Positions 45,068-54,707 of a stretch of 64,000 bases of DNA are shown here, in pieces; position 1 is the stretch's first letter, and every line of letters starts with the position of its first letter. The stretch lies in NCBI RefSeq assembly GCF_000025345.1, contig NC_013757.1, forward strand, positions 1,674,001 to 1,738,000. The letters run 5' to 3'. The stretch comes from Geodermatophilus obscurus DSM 43160. GTDB taxonomy: Bacteria; Actinomycetota; Actinomycetes; Mycobacteriales; Geodermatophilaceae. The position numbers and the translations under genes are program-made. Under the pieces are notes generated by a model that saw only the letters and a list, made by a program, of their open reading frames with translations, ran no database searches and was not told the origin of the DNA.

Positions 45068-46449
45068 CCTCCGGCGAGATCACCCTGCTGGTGATCGCCG
45101 TCTGCCTGATCCCGCTCGCCGGCCTGTTCGGCGCGATGGACGCCGCGCTGCAGCGGGTGTCCAAGGCGCGCGTCGACGAGATGCGGCGGGACGGCGTCAA
45201 GCGGGCCGGCGTGCTCTCCGACGTCGTCGCCGAGCGGGCCCGGCACGTGGCGCTGCTGCTCCTGCTGCGGATCGCCTGCGAGATGGTGGCCGCCACCCTG
45301 GTCGCGGTCATCCTCTACCGGATCTGGGGCGGGGGCTGGCAGGCGGTGCTGGTCGCGGCCGGGGTGATGACCGTCGTCAGCTACGTGCTGGTCGGCGTCG
45401 GACCGCGCACGCTCGGCCGCCAGCACGCCTACGCCACCGCGCTGGCCGGCGCCGGCGTCGTCCGGCTGCTGGGCCGGGTGCTCGGGCCCATCGCCACGCT
45501 GCTCATCCTGATCGGCAACATGATCACGCCCGGCCGCGGCTTCCGCGACGGACCGTTCTCCTCCGAGGTCGAGCTGCGCGAGCTGGTCGACATGGCCGAG
45601 GAGCGCGGCGTCGTCGAGTCCGGCGAGCGCAACATGATTCACTCGGTGTTCGAGCTGGGTGACACCATCGCCCGCGAGGTCATGGTGCCGCGCACCGACG
45701 TCGTCTGGATCGAGCGGAACAAGTCCCTCCGGCAGGCGCTGGCGCTGGCCCTGCGCAGCGGCTTCAGCCGCATCCCCGTCATCGGCGAGAACGTCGACGA
45801 CGTCGTCGGGGTCATCTACCTCAAGGACCTCATCCGCCGGACCCAGGCCGGCCAGGACGTCCGTAACGACGTGCGGGTCGAGGAGCTGATGCGCACGCCG
45901 ACGTTCGTGCCGGAGTCCAAGCCGGTCGACGAGCTGCTGCGGGACATGCAGGCCCAGCGCATCCACATCGCGATCGTCGTCGACGAGTACGGCGGCTTCG
46001 CGGGGCTGGTGACGATCGAGGACATCCTCGAGGAGATCGTCGGCGAGATCGCCGACGAGCACGACCGGTTCCAGCGACCCCCGGTGGAGGAGCTGTCCGA
46101 CGGCTCGGTGCGGATCACCGCCCGGCTGCCGGTCGAGGACCTCGCCGAGCTCTTCGACGTCGAGCTGCCGAAGGACGACGACGTCGAGACCGTCGGCGGC
46201 CTGCTGGCCCGCGAGCTCGGCGTGGTGCCGATCGAGGGCTCGCAGGCCGAGGTCGCCGGGCTGCGGCTGGTCGCCGAGAGCACCGGCGGACGGCGGAACC
46301 GGATCGACACCCTCCTGGTCTGCCGGGTGCCCGAGGAGGCCGAGCCCGCCGACGGCGAGGAGCCGCAGGCCTCCGGAGCGACCGCCTCGGGGGCTCCGGC
46401 CTCCGGCGCCACCCGTGTCGAGGAGCCCGCCGGCGCCGTGGAAGGGTGA
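45064..46449 (+). CDS. CNNM/CorC-type CBS-domain transporter protein (hemolysin family)
   Basis: The 461-residue protein has an N-terminal CNNM membrane domain with about four helices (residues 1-150). A CBS pair follows ([61 protein letters not shown]), then a CorC/HlyC transporter-associated domain and an Ala/Glu-rich tail. Relatives export or sense Mg2+/Co2+. ATG 45064 overlaps ybeY by 4 bases. Confidence 0.93.
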   Translation: MTSGEITLLVIAVCLIPLAGLFGAMDAALQRVSKARVDEMRRDGVKRAGVLSDVVAERARHVALLLLLRIACEMVAATLVAVILYRIWGGGWQAVLVAAGVMTVVSYVLVGVGPRTLGRQHAYATALAGAGVVRLLGRVLGPIATLLILIGNMITPGRGFRDGPFSSEVELRELVDMAEERGVVESGERNMIHSVFELGDTIAREVMVPRTDVVWIERNKSLRQALALALRSGFSRIPVIGENVDDVVGVIYLKDLIRRTQAGQDVRNDVRVEELMRTPTFVPESKPVDELLRDMQAQRIHIAIVVDEYGGFAGLVTIEDILEEIVGEIADEHDRFQRPPVEELSDGSVRITARLPVEDLAELFDVELPKDDDVETVGGLLARELGVVPIEGSQAEVAGLRLVAESTGGRRNRIDTLLVCRVPEEAEPADGEEPQASGATASGAPASGATRVEEPAGAVEG

Positions 46450-46455
46450 CCTCCC

Positions 46456-46788
46456 GTGAGTGACCTGCAGCCCGAGGACGCCAAGCTCGTCACCCTGGCC
46501 CGCTCCGCGCGTGGCCGCACCGGTGCTCCGGAGGGTGCGGCGGTCCGCGACACCGACGGCCGCACCTACCTCGCCGCCACGGTGACCCTGCCCTCGCTGC
46601 AGCTCTCCGCGCTGCAGGCGGCCGTCGCCGCCGCCGTCTCCAGCGGGGTCGAGGGCCTGGAGGCCGCGGCCGTCGTCTCGGCCGCCGACGCCGTCGAGGA
46701 GGCCGGGCTGGCCGCCGTCCACGACCTGACGCCGTCCGCGCCGGTCGTCCTCGCCGGCCCGGACGGGGCCGTCCGCGCCACCGTCTGA
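46456..46788 (+). CDS. Cytidine deaminase-like protein without catalytic residues
   Basis: The 110-residue protein lies at the position of the cytidine-deaminase-like gene that actinobacteria carry between the CBS protein and era. It keeps the general layout ([40 protein letters not shown]) but lacks the zinc ligands H/C-A-E and P-C-x-x-C. It cannot be an active deaminase. The start is GTG 46456, with a 6-base gap from the CBS gene. Confidence 0.72.
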   Translation: MSDLQPEDAKLVTLARSARGRTGAPEGAAVRDTDGRTYLAATVTLPSLQLSALQAAVAAAVSSGVEGLEAAAVVSAADAVEEAGLAAVHDLTPSAPVVLAGPDGAVRATV

Positions 46789-46860
46789 GCCCCTGGCGGT
46801 TTCTGCGGAGACCGCCGGGAGGTGACGGAGGGTGTCGGCGGTGGGTGGGAGGATGGACAC

Positions 46861-47778
46861 GTGACCCCGCCGGACCAGCCGCCGTACCGCAGCGGTTTCG
46901 CCTGTCTGGTGGGCCGCCCCAACGCCGGCAAGACCACGCTGACCAATGCGCTGGTCGGCGAGAAGGTCGGCATCGTCAGCAACCGCCCGCAGACCACGCG
47001 GCACGCCATCCGCGGCGTCGTCCACCGGCCCGGCGGTCAGCTCGTGCTCGTCGACACCCCCGGGCTGCACAAGCCCAGGAGCCTGCTCGGCCGCCGGCTC
47101 AACGACGTCGTCCGCGACACCCTGTCCGAGGTGGACGTCGTCGTCTTCTGCGTGCCGGCCGACCAGCCCGTCGGCACCGGGGACCGGTTCATCGCCCGCC
47201 AGCTGCGCGAGGTCAAGGCGCCGGTCGTCGTCGTGGTGACCAAGACCGACGCCGCGTCGAAGAAGCAGGTCGCCGAGCAGCTGCTGGCCGCCAGCCAGCT
47301 GGTCGAGGCCGCCGAGGTCGTGCCGGTCAGCGCGGTGCGGGGCGACCAGGTCGAGCTGCTCGAGGACCTGCTGGTCGGCCTGCTGCCGGAGGGCCCGCCG
47401 CTCTACCCGGAGGAGCAGACCACCGACGAGGACGTCGAGCGGCAGATCGCCGAGCTGGTCCGCGAGGCCGCCCTGGAGAAGGTGTTCCAGGAGGTGCCGC
47501 ACTCCCTCGCCGTCACGATCGAGGAGATGACCCGACGTCCCGACCCCAAGCGGGACGGCGGCGAGCTGGTCGAGGTCCACGCCCTGCTGCACTGCGAGCG
47601 CCCCAGCCAGAAGCCGATGCTGCTCGGCAAGGGCGGGCAGGTCATCAAGGCGATCGGCAGCGAGGCCCGACCCGGCATCGAGGCGCTGCTCGGCGCCCGG
47701 GTGCACCTGGACCTGCACGTCACGGTGCTCGGCGAGTGGCAGGACGACCCGAAGAAGCTGAACAGGCTCGGCTACTGA
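46861..47778 (+). CDS. era: GTPase Era
   Basis: The 305-residue protein has G1 [11 protein letters not shown]2 [12 protein letters not shown]3 DTPGLHKP and G4 TKTDA. A C-terminal KH domain ([22 protein letters not shown]) binds the 3' end of 16S rRNA. GTG 46861 has GGAGG 9 bases upstream. Its stop overlaps the recO start by one base. Confidence 0.96.
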   Translation: MTPPDQPPYRSGFACLVGRPNAGKTTLTNALVGEKVGIVSNRPQTTRHAIRGVVHRPGGQLVLVDTPGLHKPRSLLGRRLNDVVRDTLSEVDVVVFCVPADQPVGTGDRFIARQLREVKAPVVVVVTKTDAASKKQVAEQLLAASQLVEAAEVVPVSAVRGDQVELLEDLLVGLLPEGPPLYPEEQTTDEDVERQIAELVREAALEKVFQEVPHSLAVTIEEMTRRPDPKRDGGELVEVHALLHCERPSQKPMLLGKGGQVIKAIGSEARPGIEALLGARVHLDLHVTVLGEWQDDPKKLNRLGY

Positions 47779-48569
47779 TGAGCACCACACCGAAGTCCCT
47801 GTACCGGGACGAGGGCATCGTCCTGCGCACCCAGAAGCTGGGCGAGGCCGACCGGATCGTCACGGTGCTCACCCGCCGGCACGGCAAGGTGCGCGCGGTG
47901 GCCAAGGGCGTGCGCCGCACCAAGAGCAAGTTCGGCGCCCGGCTGGAGCCGTTCAGCCACGTCGACCTGCAGTTCTACACCGGCCGCACCCTCGACATCG
48001 TCAGCCAGGCCGAGTCGATCCGCGCCTACGGCCAGTCGATCGTCACCGACTACCCGGCCTACACCGCCGGCACCGCGGTGCTGGAGACCGCCGACCGGCT
48101 CACCGCCGAGGAGAAGGAGCCCTCGCTGCGGCTGTTCCTCCTGGTCATCGGGGCGCTGCGGGCGCTGTCCGAGCGCACCCACCCGGCCGGCCTGGTGCTG
48201 GACGCCTTCCTGCTGCGCGCGATGTCGGTCGCCGGGTGGGAGCCGGCGCTCGGCGGCTGCGCCCGCTGCGGCGAGGAGGGTCCGCACCGGCACTTCTCGG
48301 TGCCCGCCGGCGGCATGGTCTGCCCGCCCTGCCGCCCGACCGGCTCGGCGATGCCCAACCCGGCCACCGTCGAGCTGCTCGACGCGCTGCTGACGGGCGA
48401 CTGGGACGCCGCCGAGGCCAGCCAGAACGCCAACCGCCGTGAGGGCAGCGGGCTGGTCGCCGCGCTGCTGCAGTGGCACCTGGAGCGCGGGCTGCGCTCG
48501 CTGCCGCTGGTCGACCGGTCCGATCCGACGGCGCCGCGCCGGGGAGCAGGTCTGCTGAGTGAGGCGTGA
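47778..48569 (+). CDS. recO: DNA repair protein RecO
   Basis: The 263-residue protein has the OB-fold N-terminus ([24 protein letters not shown]) and a zinc site with CARCGEEGP and CPPCRP. RecO loads RecA onto SSB-covered DNA with RecR. ATG 47778 overlaps era (TGATG) and its end overlaps uppS. era-recO-uppS is standard in actinobacteria. Confidence 0.96.
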   Translation: MSTTPKSLYRDEGIVLRTQKLGEADRIVTVLTRRHGKVRAVAKGVRRTKSKFGARLEPFSHVDLQFYTGRTLDIVSQAESIRAYGQSIVTDYPAYTAGTAVLETADRLTAEEKEPSLRLFLLVIGALRALSERTHPAGLVLDAFLLRAMSVAGWEPALGGCARCGEEGPHRHFSVPAGGMVCPPCRPTGSAMPNPATVELLDALLTGDWDAAEASQNANRREGSGLVAALLQWHLERGLRSLPLVDRSDPTAPRRGAGLLSEA

Positions 48570-49323
48570 GGTGAAGGCCCCGAACCCGCACCCGTCGGGG
48601 GCCCGCCCGCCGCAGCTGCCGCCGGACAGGGTGCCCGGCCACGTCGCGATCGTGATGGACGGCAACGGTCGCTGGGCCAAGCAGCGCGGACTGCCGCGCA
48701 CCGCCGGGCACGAGGCGGGGGAGTCCTCGCTGTTCGACTGCGTCGAGGGCGCCATCGAGCTCGGGGTCACGGCGATCAGCGCCTACGCCTTCTCCACCGA
48801 GAACTGGCGGCGCAGCCCCGACGAGGTCCGCTTCCTCATGGGGTTCAACCGCGACGTCATCCGCCGCCGCCGCGACGAGATGCACGAGCTCGGGGTGCGG
48901 GTGCGCTGGGCCGGCCGCCGTCCGCGGCTGTGGCGCAGCGTCATCAAGGAGCTCGAGGTCGCCGAGGAGCTCACGAAGGACAACGACGTCCTGACGCTGA
49001 CCATGTGCGTCAACTACGGCGGCCGGGCCGAGATCGCCGACGCCGCCGCGGCCATCGCCCGCGAGGTCGCGGCGGGCCGGCTCGACCCGGCCAAGGTCGA
49101 CGAGGGCACCGTCGCCCGCTTCCTCGACGAGCCCGACATGCCCGACGTCGACCTGTTCGTGCGCAGCTCCGGGGAGAACCGCACCAGCAACTTCCTGCTG
49201 TGGCAGTCGGCCTACGCCGAGTTCGTCTTCCTCGACACGCTCTGGCCGGACTTCGACCGCCGGCACCTGTGGGCCGCGTGCGAGGAGTACGCCTCGCGGC
49301 AGCGCCGCTTCGGCAGCGCCTGA
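48559..49323 (+). CDS. uppS: Isoprenyl (undecaprenyl/decaprenyl) diphosphate synthase
   Basis: The 254-residue cis-prenyltransferase has [20 protein letters not shown] (catalytic Asp), [15 protein letters not shown] and the C-terminal region [20 protein letters not shown]. It builds the lipid carrier for cell-wall synthesis. GTG 48559 overlaps recO by 11 bases; GTG 48571 is an alternative. The usual RTSGEQR is RSSGENR here, a conservative change near the substrate diphosphate. Confidence 0.95.
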   Translation: MRREVKAPNPHPSGARPPQLPPDRVPGHVAIVMDGNGRWAKQRGLPRTAGHEAGESSLFDCVEGAIELGVTAISAYAFSTENWRRSPDEVRFLMGFNRDVIRRRRDEMHELGVRVRWAGRRPRLWRSVIKELEVAEELTKDNDVLTLTMCVNYGGRAEIADAAAAIAREVAAGRLDPAKVDEGTVARFLDEPDMPDVDLFVRSSGENRTSNFLLWQSAYAEFVFLDTLWPDFDRRHLWAACEEYASRQRRFGSA

Positions 49324-49388
49324 GCAGGGACCCGTCCGCCCCACGCTCCGCAGGCCCGGGACGAGGCCGCACCGACAGGAGGCTGATC

Positions 49389-49682
49389 GTGTTCGTGGTG
49401 ACCCGGCTGCGGGTGCCCGAGGCCGACGCGGCCGGCTTCGCCGCCGCCGTCGACGTCCTGCTGAGCGCGCTCGCCGCTCGCCCCGGGTACCGGGACGGCG
49501 AGCTCGGCCGCTGCACCGACGACGCCGGCCTGTGGGCGCTGGTCACCCGGTGGGACGGCGTCGGCGCCTACCGCCGGGCGCTGTCGGCCGCGGAGGTGAA
49601 GCTCGCCGGCGCGCCGGTGTGGCTGTACGCCCTCGACGAGCCGGGCGCCTACCTGCCGGGCGAGCAGGCCCTCGAGGGGTGA
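49389..49682 (+). CDS. Antibiotic-biosynthesis-monooxygenase-like (ABM) small protein
   Basis: The 97-residue protein has the dimeric alpha-beta barrel pattern VVTRLRVPEADAAGFAAAVD, YRDGELGRCTDDAGLWALVT and RWDGVGAYRRALSAAEVKL. Such proteins are heme-degrading or quinone-forming monooxygenases, or have no known activity. The start is GTG 49389 with AGGAGG 7 bases upstream. The typical catalytic Asn/Trp/His set is not evident. Confidence 0.8.
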   Translation: MFVVTRLRVPEADAAGFAAAVDVLLSALAARPGYRDGELGRCTDDAGLWALVTRWDGVGAYRRALSAAEVKLAGAPVWLYALDEPGAYLPGEQALEG

Positions 49683-49744
49683 TCACCCCCTCCGTGGGCA
49701 TCCCCAGGGCTGAGACACCCGGTGTCGAGCACGGAGGACGCGCG

Positions 49745-50176
49745 ATGAGCGAGCCCAGGCGGGACGACGGAACACCCCCCACGTCCGCAGACCCCACCGT
49801 GCAGGTCGGCCCCCCTCCGGTGCCCGGTCGTGCCGTGCGGAACCAGCTGGCGCGCGGCGAGCTGACGACGCCCCCGGTCCGCCAGGACGACCCGACCGTG
49901 CAACTCGACCGCCCGTCGCGGGGAGATCCGGACCGCACGCTGGAGCTCGGCGGTCCGCCGCCGGCCGGGGTCACCGTCGGGCCGAAGCCCCGACGACGCC
50001 GGCGCACCTGGCCGTGGATCCTCGCCGTCGTGCTCGCGCTCGTCGTGCTCGGCGCGGTCCTGCTGGTCATGCTGTGGCGCGGCGCCACGATCGAGGGCGG
50101 CGTCCGGTTCCTCGACGCGCACCTGCGGGCGGGCGGCGACCTCGTGGGGTGGTCCGGCGGCACGGTCCCCCGCTGA
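49745..50176 (+). CDS. Single-pass membrane protein with proline-rich cytosolic N-terminus
   Basis: The 143-residue protein has a charged, Pro-rich N-terminal half with DPTVQ twice (DPTVQVGPP and DPTVQLDRP). An RRRRR stop-transfer segment and one helix ([19 protein letters not shown]) follow, with a short outer tail. The threonines in DPTVQ and DRTLE contexts resemble FHA-recognised phospho-sites, but that is only inference. No family was recognised. It lies directly before glyS. Confidence 0.68.
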   Translation: MSEPRRDDGTPPTSADPTVQVGPPPVPGRAVRNQLARGELTTPPVRQDDPTVQLDRPSRGDPDRTLELGGPPPAGVTVGPKPRRRRRTWPWILAVVLALVVLGAVLLVMLWRGATIEGGVRFLDAHLRAGGDLVGWSGGTVPR

Positions 50177-50340
50177 CCTCTCCTGCTGCCCCGCAGCGTG
50201 GGCGGTGGGTGAGCCACCGCAGGGCAGCGCCGACAGCGCGCGCCGGGACGCCCGGCCGGGCGGCGGGGGAGCGGACCGCCAGCGGCAACTACCGTGGACG
50301 GGTCAACCCGCCGACCGCCAGCCGGATGGAGCCCCTCGCC

Positions 50341-51744
<1,404 letters not shown>

Positions 51745-51752
51745 ACCGTCGA

Positions 51753-51795
51753 CCTCCGCGGGTGGAGGGGACCGCGTCCCGTCCACCCGCGGAGG
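51753..51795 (+). terminator. glyS terminator
   Basis: A perfect 14-bp stem (CCTCCGCGGGTGGA and its complement) extends, after one mismatch, by GGGAC/GTCCC around a CGC loop. It begins 9 bases after the glyS stop. Confidence 0.8.
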
Positions 51796-51801
51796 TGTAT
51801 C

Positions 51802-51823
51802 CCATACACATCGATGTGTATGG
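51802..51823. promoter_or_regulatory. VapB operator
   Basis: A 22-bp perfect palindrome (centre ACACATCGATGTGT) lies 8 bp before the vapB GTG. VapBC complexes normally bind such sites to repress their own operon. Confidence 0.75.
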
Positions 51824-51830
51824 TCGGTGC

Positions 51831-52061
51831 GTGAGCCGGACGAACATCGACATCGACGACGACCTCATCGCCGGTGTCATGCGCCGCTACGGGTTGGCGA
51901 CGAAGAAGGACGCCGTCGACTTCGCCCTCCGCCAGGTGTCCGTCGTGCCGATGACGGCGCGCGAGATGCACGCGATGCGCGGCAGCGGCTGGGGAGCGGA
52001 CCTTGAGGACCTCCGGACCCGTGAGGGTGCGGAGGTCAGCGCTCAGTGGGGCGAGGGGTGA
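51831..52061 (+). CDS. vapB: VapB-family antitoxin
   Basis: The 76-residue protein has the VapB2-like ribbon/HTH N-terminus SRTNIDIDDDLIAGVMRRYG and TKKDAVDFALRQ. A C-terminal toxin-binding tail (REMHAMRGSGWGADLEDLR) follows. GTG 51831 directly follows the palindrome. It overlaps vapC by 4 bases, the usual toxin-antitoxin coupling. Confidence 0.92.
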   Translation: MSRTNIDIDDDLIAGVMRRYGLATKKDAVDFALRQVSVVPMTAREMHAMRGSGWGADLEDLRTREGAEVSAQWGEG

Positions 52062-52462
52062 CCGTCCTCGTCGACTCCTCCGTGTGGATCGCCTTCCTCC
52101 GGGACTCCGGTGGCCCTGAGGTCGACCTGCTGGAACAGCTCATCGACGAGCGGCGAGCGGCAACCACGGATGTCGTGCTGCTCGAGGTGCTCGCCGGTAC
52201 CACCGACGAGGAGCGCGCAGCGCGCCTGCGGCGCTTCCTCGCAGGCGCGGAACTGCTCCGCCAGGAGTCGCCCGTGGACGCCGAGCAAGCGGCCGCCCTC
52301 CACCGGGCGTGCCGGCGAGCAGGTGAGACGCCCCGGTCGCTCAACGACTGCCTCATCGCCGCGGTCGCACTGCGGCACGACGTGCCCGTGCTCCACCGGG
52401 ACCGGGACTTCACCGTGCTGGCACAGCACACGGACCTGCGGCTGGTGGGGTCGGCGGCCTGA
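52058..52462 (+). CDS. vapC: VapC-family PIN-domain ribonuclease toxin
   Basis: The 134-residue PIN-domain protein has the acidic Mg2+ residues in VLVDSSVWIAFLRDS, DVVLLEVLAG (Glu) and SLNDCLIAAVALRHDVPVLHRDRDF. VapC toxins cleave tRNA or rRNA. The RDRDF end and intact acidic residues indicate an active toxin, so the pair is probably functional. Confidence 0.92.
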   Translation: MTVLVDSSVWIAFLRDSGGPEVDLLEQLIDERRAATTDVVLLEVLAGTTDEERAARLRRFLAGAELLRQESPVDAEQAAALHRACRRAGETPRSLNDCLIAAVALRHDVPVLHRDRDFTVLAQHTDLRLVGSAA

Positions 52463-52488
52463 CGTCACCGCGGCGGCTGCGGGCTCGG

Positions 52489-52563
52489 CGCCGACTGGGC
52501 AGTTGCGGTCGCCGACACGGCCGGACGCGCCGACCGGGACGGCCGTAACTGCTCACCCGGCGG
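52489..52563. repeat. 75-bp palindromic repeat, copy B
   Basis: CCGACTGGGCAGTTGCGGTC and CGGCCGTAACTGCTCACCCG are imperfect inverted repeats around a spacer. It matches copy A (14161) at the ends. It abuts a truncated methyltransferase relic. Confidence 0.65.
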
Positions 52564-52740
52564 CGGGCCGGCGCGTCGACGGAGCTGACCCGGGAGGCGA
52601 GCCGGCGGGCCAGCGCCCCGGCGCCATACCCGACGTCCAGCACCCGGGTGGCGTCCCGGGGGACCTGGGCGGGGAGCAGCCGGTGCTACCAGCCGTTGTG
52701 GTCCCCGTCGGTCCACCGCACCGGGCGCCTCCCCTCTCAC
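52564..52740 (-). pseudogene. Methyltransferase N-terminal fragment
   Basis: The minus strand encodes WTDGDHNGW, an in-frame TAG at 52688-52686, then HRLLPAQVPRDATRVLDVGY and GAGALARRLASRVSSVDAPA, the SAM-binding motif of a class I methyltransferase. It is cut off at the palindromic repeat. The TAG replaces the usual Tyr of the W-Y-H motif (TAC). No C-terminal domain exists, so it is a relic. Confidence 0.65.
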
Positions 52741-52764
52741 GGCCGGGTGACCCACCTCGCCACC

Positions 52765-52770
52765 TACCCT
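52765..52770 (+). promoter_or_regulatory. -10-like box before dusB
   Basis: TACCCT, 6 bases, then GTG 52777, with no Shine-Dalgarno; this fits a leaderless start. Confidence 0.5.
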
Positions 52771-52776
52771 GGGACC

Positions 52777-53949
52777 GTGAGCAGCAGCGTCCTCGAGCGG
52801 CCGTCGTCCCCCGCGACCGGCCCCGCTGCGCTGCGCCTGGGCGCGCTGACCGTCGACCCCGCCGTGGTGCTCGCGCCGATGGCCGGCATCACCAACCCGG
52901 CCTTCCGCACGCTGTGCCGCGAGTTCGGGGCCGGCCTCTACGTCTGCGAGATGATCACCACGCGGGCGCTGGTCGAGCGCACCGAGAAGACGCTGTCGAT
53001 GGTCCGCGCGACGCCCGACGAGGAGGACGCCTTCTCGGTCCAGCTCTACGGCGTCGACCCGGCCACGGTCGGACGGGCGGTGGAGATGCTCGTGGACGAG
53101 GGTGTCGCCGGCACCCGCCCCGCGCATGTCGACCTGAACTTCGGCTGCCCGGTGCCCAAGGTGACCCGCAAGGGCGGCGGCTCCGCGCTGCCGTGGCGGC
53201 GGGTGCTGTTCCGCGACATCGTGCGGGCCGCGGTGCGTGCGGCGAGGGACGTCCCGGTCACCGTGAAGACCCGCATCGGCATCGACGCCGACCACGTCAC
53301 CTACCTCGACGCCGGCCGGATCGCGCAGGACGAGGGGGCCGCGGCGATCACCCTGCACGGGCGCACCGCCGACCAGCTCTACAGCGGCACCGCCGACTGG
53401 GCACCCATCGCCCGGCTGGTCGAGGCCGTCGACATCCCGGTGCTGGGCAACGGCGACATCTGGGAGGCCGACGACGCGCTGCGGATGGTCGCCGAGACCG
53501 GGTGCGCCGGTGTCGTCATCGGGCGGGGCTGCCTGGGCCGGCCGTGGCTGTTCGGCGACCTCGCCGCCGCCTTCGCCGGGGGGACCCGCCGCGCCCTGCC
53601 GACGCTGCGCGAGGTCGCCGCGGTCATGCACCGGCACGCCACGCTGCTGAGCGAGGAGCAGGGCGAGCGGCACGGCTGCACCGACTTCCGCAAGCACGTC
53701 GCCTGGTACCTCAAGGGGTTCTCCGTGGGCTCCGACGTCCGCCGCGCGCTGGCGATGGTGAGCGCCCTCGACGAGCTGGCCGAGCTGCTGGCCGGCATCC
53801 CCGACCAGCCCTACCCGACGTCGGTGCTCGGCGGACCGCGCGGGCGGACCAGCCCGCCGCGGCCCGTGGCGCTGCCCGAGGGCTGGCTGGCCGACCGCGA
53901 CGACCCCCGGCCGCCGGCCGGGGCCGAACTGCTCGTGAGCGGCGGGTGA
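52777..53949 (+). CDS. dusB: tRNA-dihydrouridine synthase
   Basis: The 390-residue flavoenzyme has LAPMAGITNPAFRTLCREFG, the catalytic Cys in NFGCPVPKVTRKGGG, VKTRIGID and LHGRTADQLYSG. Nucleotide-binding IPVLGNGDI and IGRGCLGRPW follow. It reduces uridine in tRNA D-loops. The start is GTG 52777. Adjacent ppdK and dnaG match the conserved actinobacterial neighbourhood. Confidence 0.95.
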   Translation: MSSSVLERPSSPATGPAALRLGALTVDPAVVLAPMAGITNPAFRTLCREFGAGLYVCEMITTRALVERTEKTLSMVRATPDEEDAFSVQLYGVDPATVGRAVEMLVDEGVAGTRPAHVDLNFGCPVPKVTRKGGGSALPWRRVLFRDIVRAAVRAARDVPVTVKTRIGIDADHVTYLDAGRIAQDEGAAAITLHGRTADQLYSGTADWAPIARLVEAVDIPVLGNGDIWEADDALRMVAETGCAGVVIGRGCLGRPWLFGDLAAAFAGGTRRALPTLREVAAVMHRHATLLSEEQGERHGCTDFRKHVAWYLKGFSVGSDVRRALAMVSALDELAELLAGIPDQPYPTSVLGGPRGRTSPPRPVALPEGWLADRDDPRPPAGAELLVSGG

Positions 53950-53954
53950 GTGCC

Positions 53955-54401
53955 ATGACGCAGGGCCCCTACCTCTACGACGACGACCCGGCTCCGCTGC
54001 ACACCGGCACCCCGCGCCCGGCGCGCGCCCTGATCCTCGCGGTCATCGGCGGGACCGTCGCCGTCGCCGTCGGCATGGCCGTCGGCCTGCCGCTGGTGAA
54101 GGGCAGCCCGGAGGAGCAGGCCCGCGAGGTCACCGGCGTCTTCCTCGCCGCGCTGGCCCAGGACGACGTCGAGACCGCCCACGGCCTGCTCTGCGCCGAG
54201 GAGCGGGCCCGGGTGACGCCCGAGGCGCTGTCCACCGAGTACGCCCCCGGCGGCACCGGCGAGATCAGGAGCACCATCGCCGACGAGGCGGACGGCGCAC
54301 CGGTGCAGCGCGTCGAGGTGGCCTGGAGCGACGGCAGCACCTCCACCCTCACCGTCGTCAGCGAGCAGGGTGCCCGCGTCTGCGGGACCTCGGCCGGCTG
54401 A
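53955..54401 (+). CDS. Single-pass membrane-anchored hypothetical protein
   Basis: The 148-residue protein has a short cytosolic N-terminus (TQGPYLYDDDPAPLH), one helix (ALILAVIGGTVAVAVGMAVG) and an outer domain that looks like the small DUF4878/lumazine-binding-like fold (EVTGVFLAALAQDDVETAHG, LLCAEERARVTPEALSTEY). The function is unknown. ATG 53955 follows the dusB stop by 5 bases; GTG 53946 would overlap it. Confidence 0.72.
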   Translation: MTQGPYLYDDDPAPLHTGTPRPARALILAVIGGTVAVAVGMAVGLPLVKGSPEEQAREVTGVFLAALAQDDVETAHGLLCAEERARVTPEALSTEYAPGGTGEIRSTIADEADGAPVQRVEVAWSDGSTSTLTVVSEQGARVCGTSAG

Positions 54402-54707
54402 CGGGGGATCCCCCCCGCTGTCGCTCGTAGGAGGACCGTCTCCCGCCCGACGGCCTCGTTCCGGGTCCCGCCGCGAGCTCGCGCGGGGTGGGGGCGGGGT
54501 AATCCCACCTGCAGGGGGACCGCCGCCCGGGAGGCTGGCGCGTCTCCGCCCCGTGGGCCACGATCGCTGTCTGGCCCCGAGCGGACGTATGAGACGTCTA
54601 CCTGCGACCGCACTCCGGGGCCGTGCTCGCCGGGGCGGCGGACGGGGGACCCGGGGCGCCGTCCCCGGCAGGCGAGGGCAGCCGGCGGACGAGCGCGGAG
54701 GTGCACG
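54402..54707. repeat. Terminator-like repeat, copy 5, and ppdK leader
   Basis: No gene is seen in these 306 bp. The first 120 bp has degenerate words of the GGACCCCGTCC family (GTCCCGCCGCGAGCTCGCGC, GGGGTAATCCCAC). The last part, GACGAGCGCGGAGGTGCAC, resembles the repeated leader and gives ppdK its GGAGG. Confidence 0.45.
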
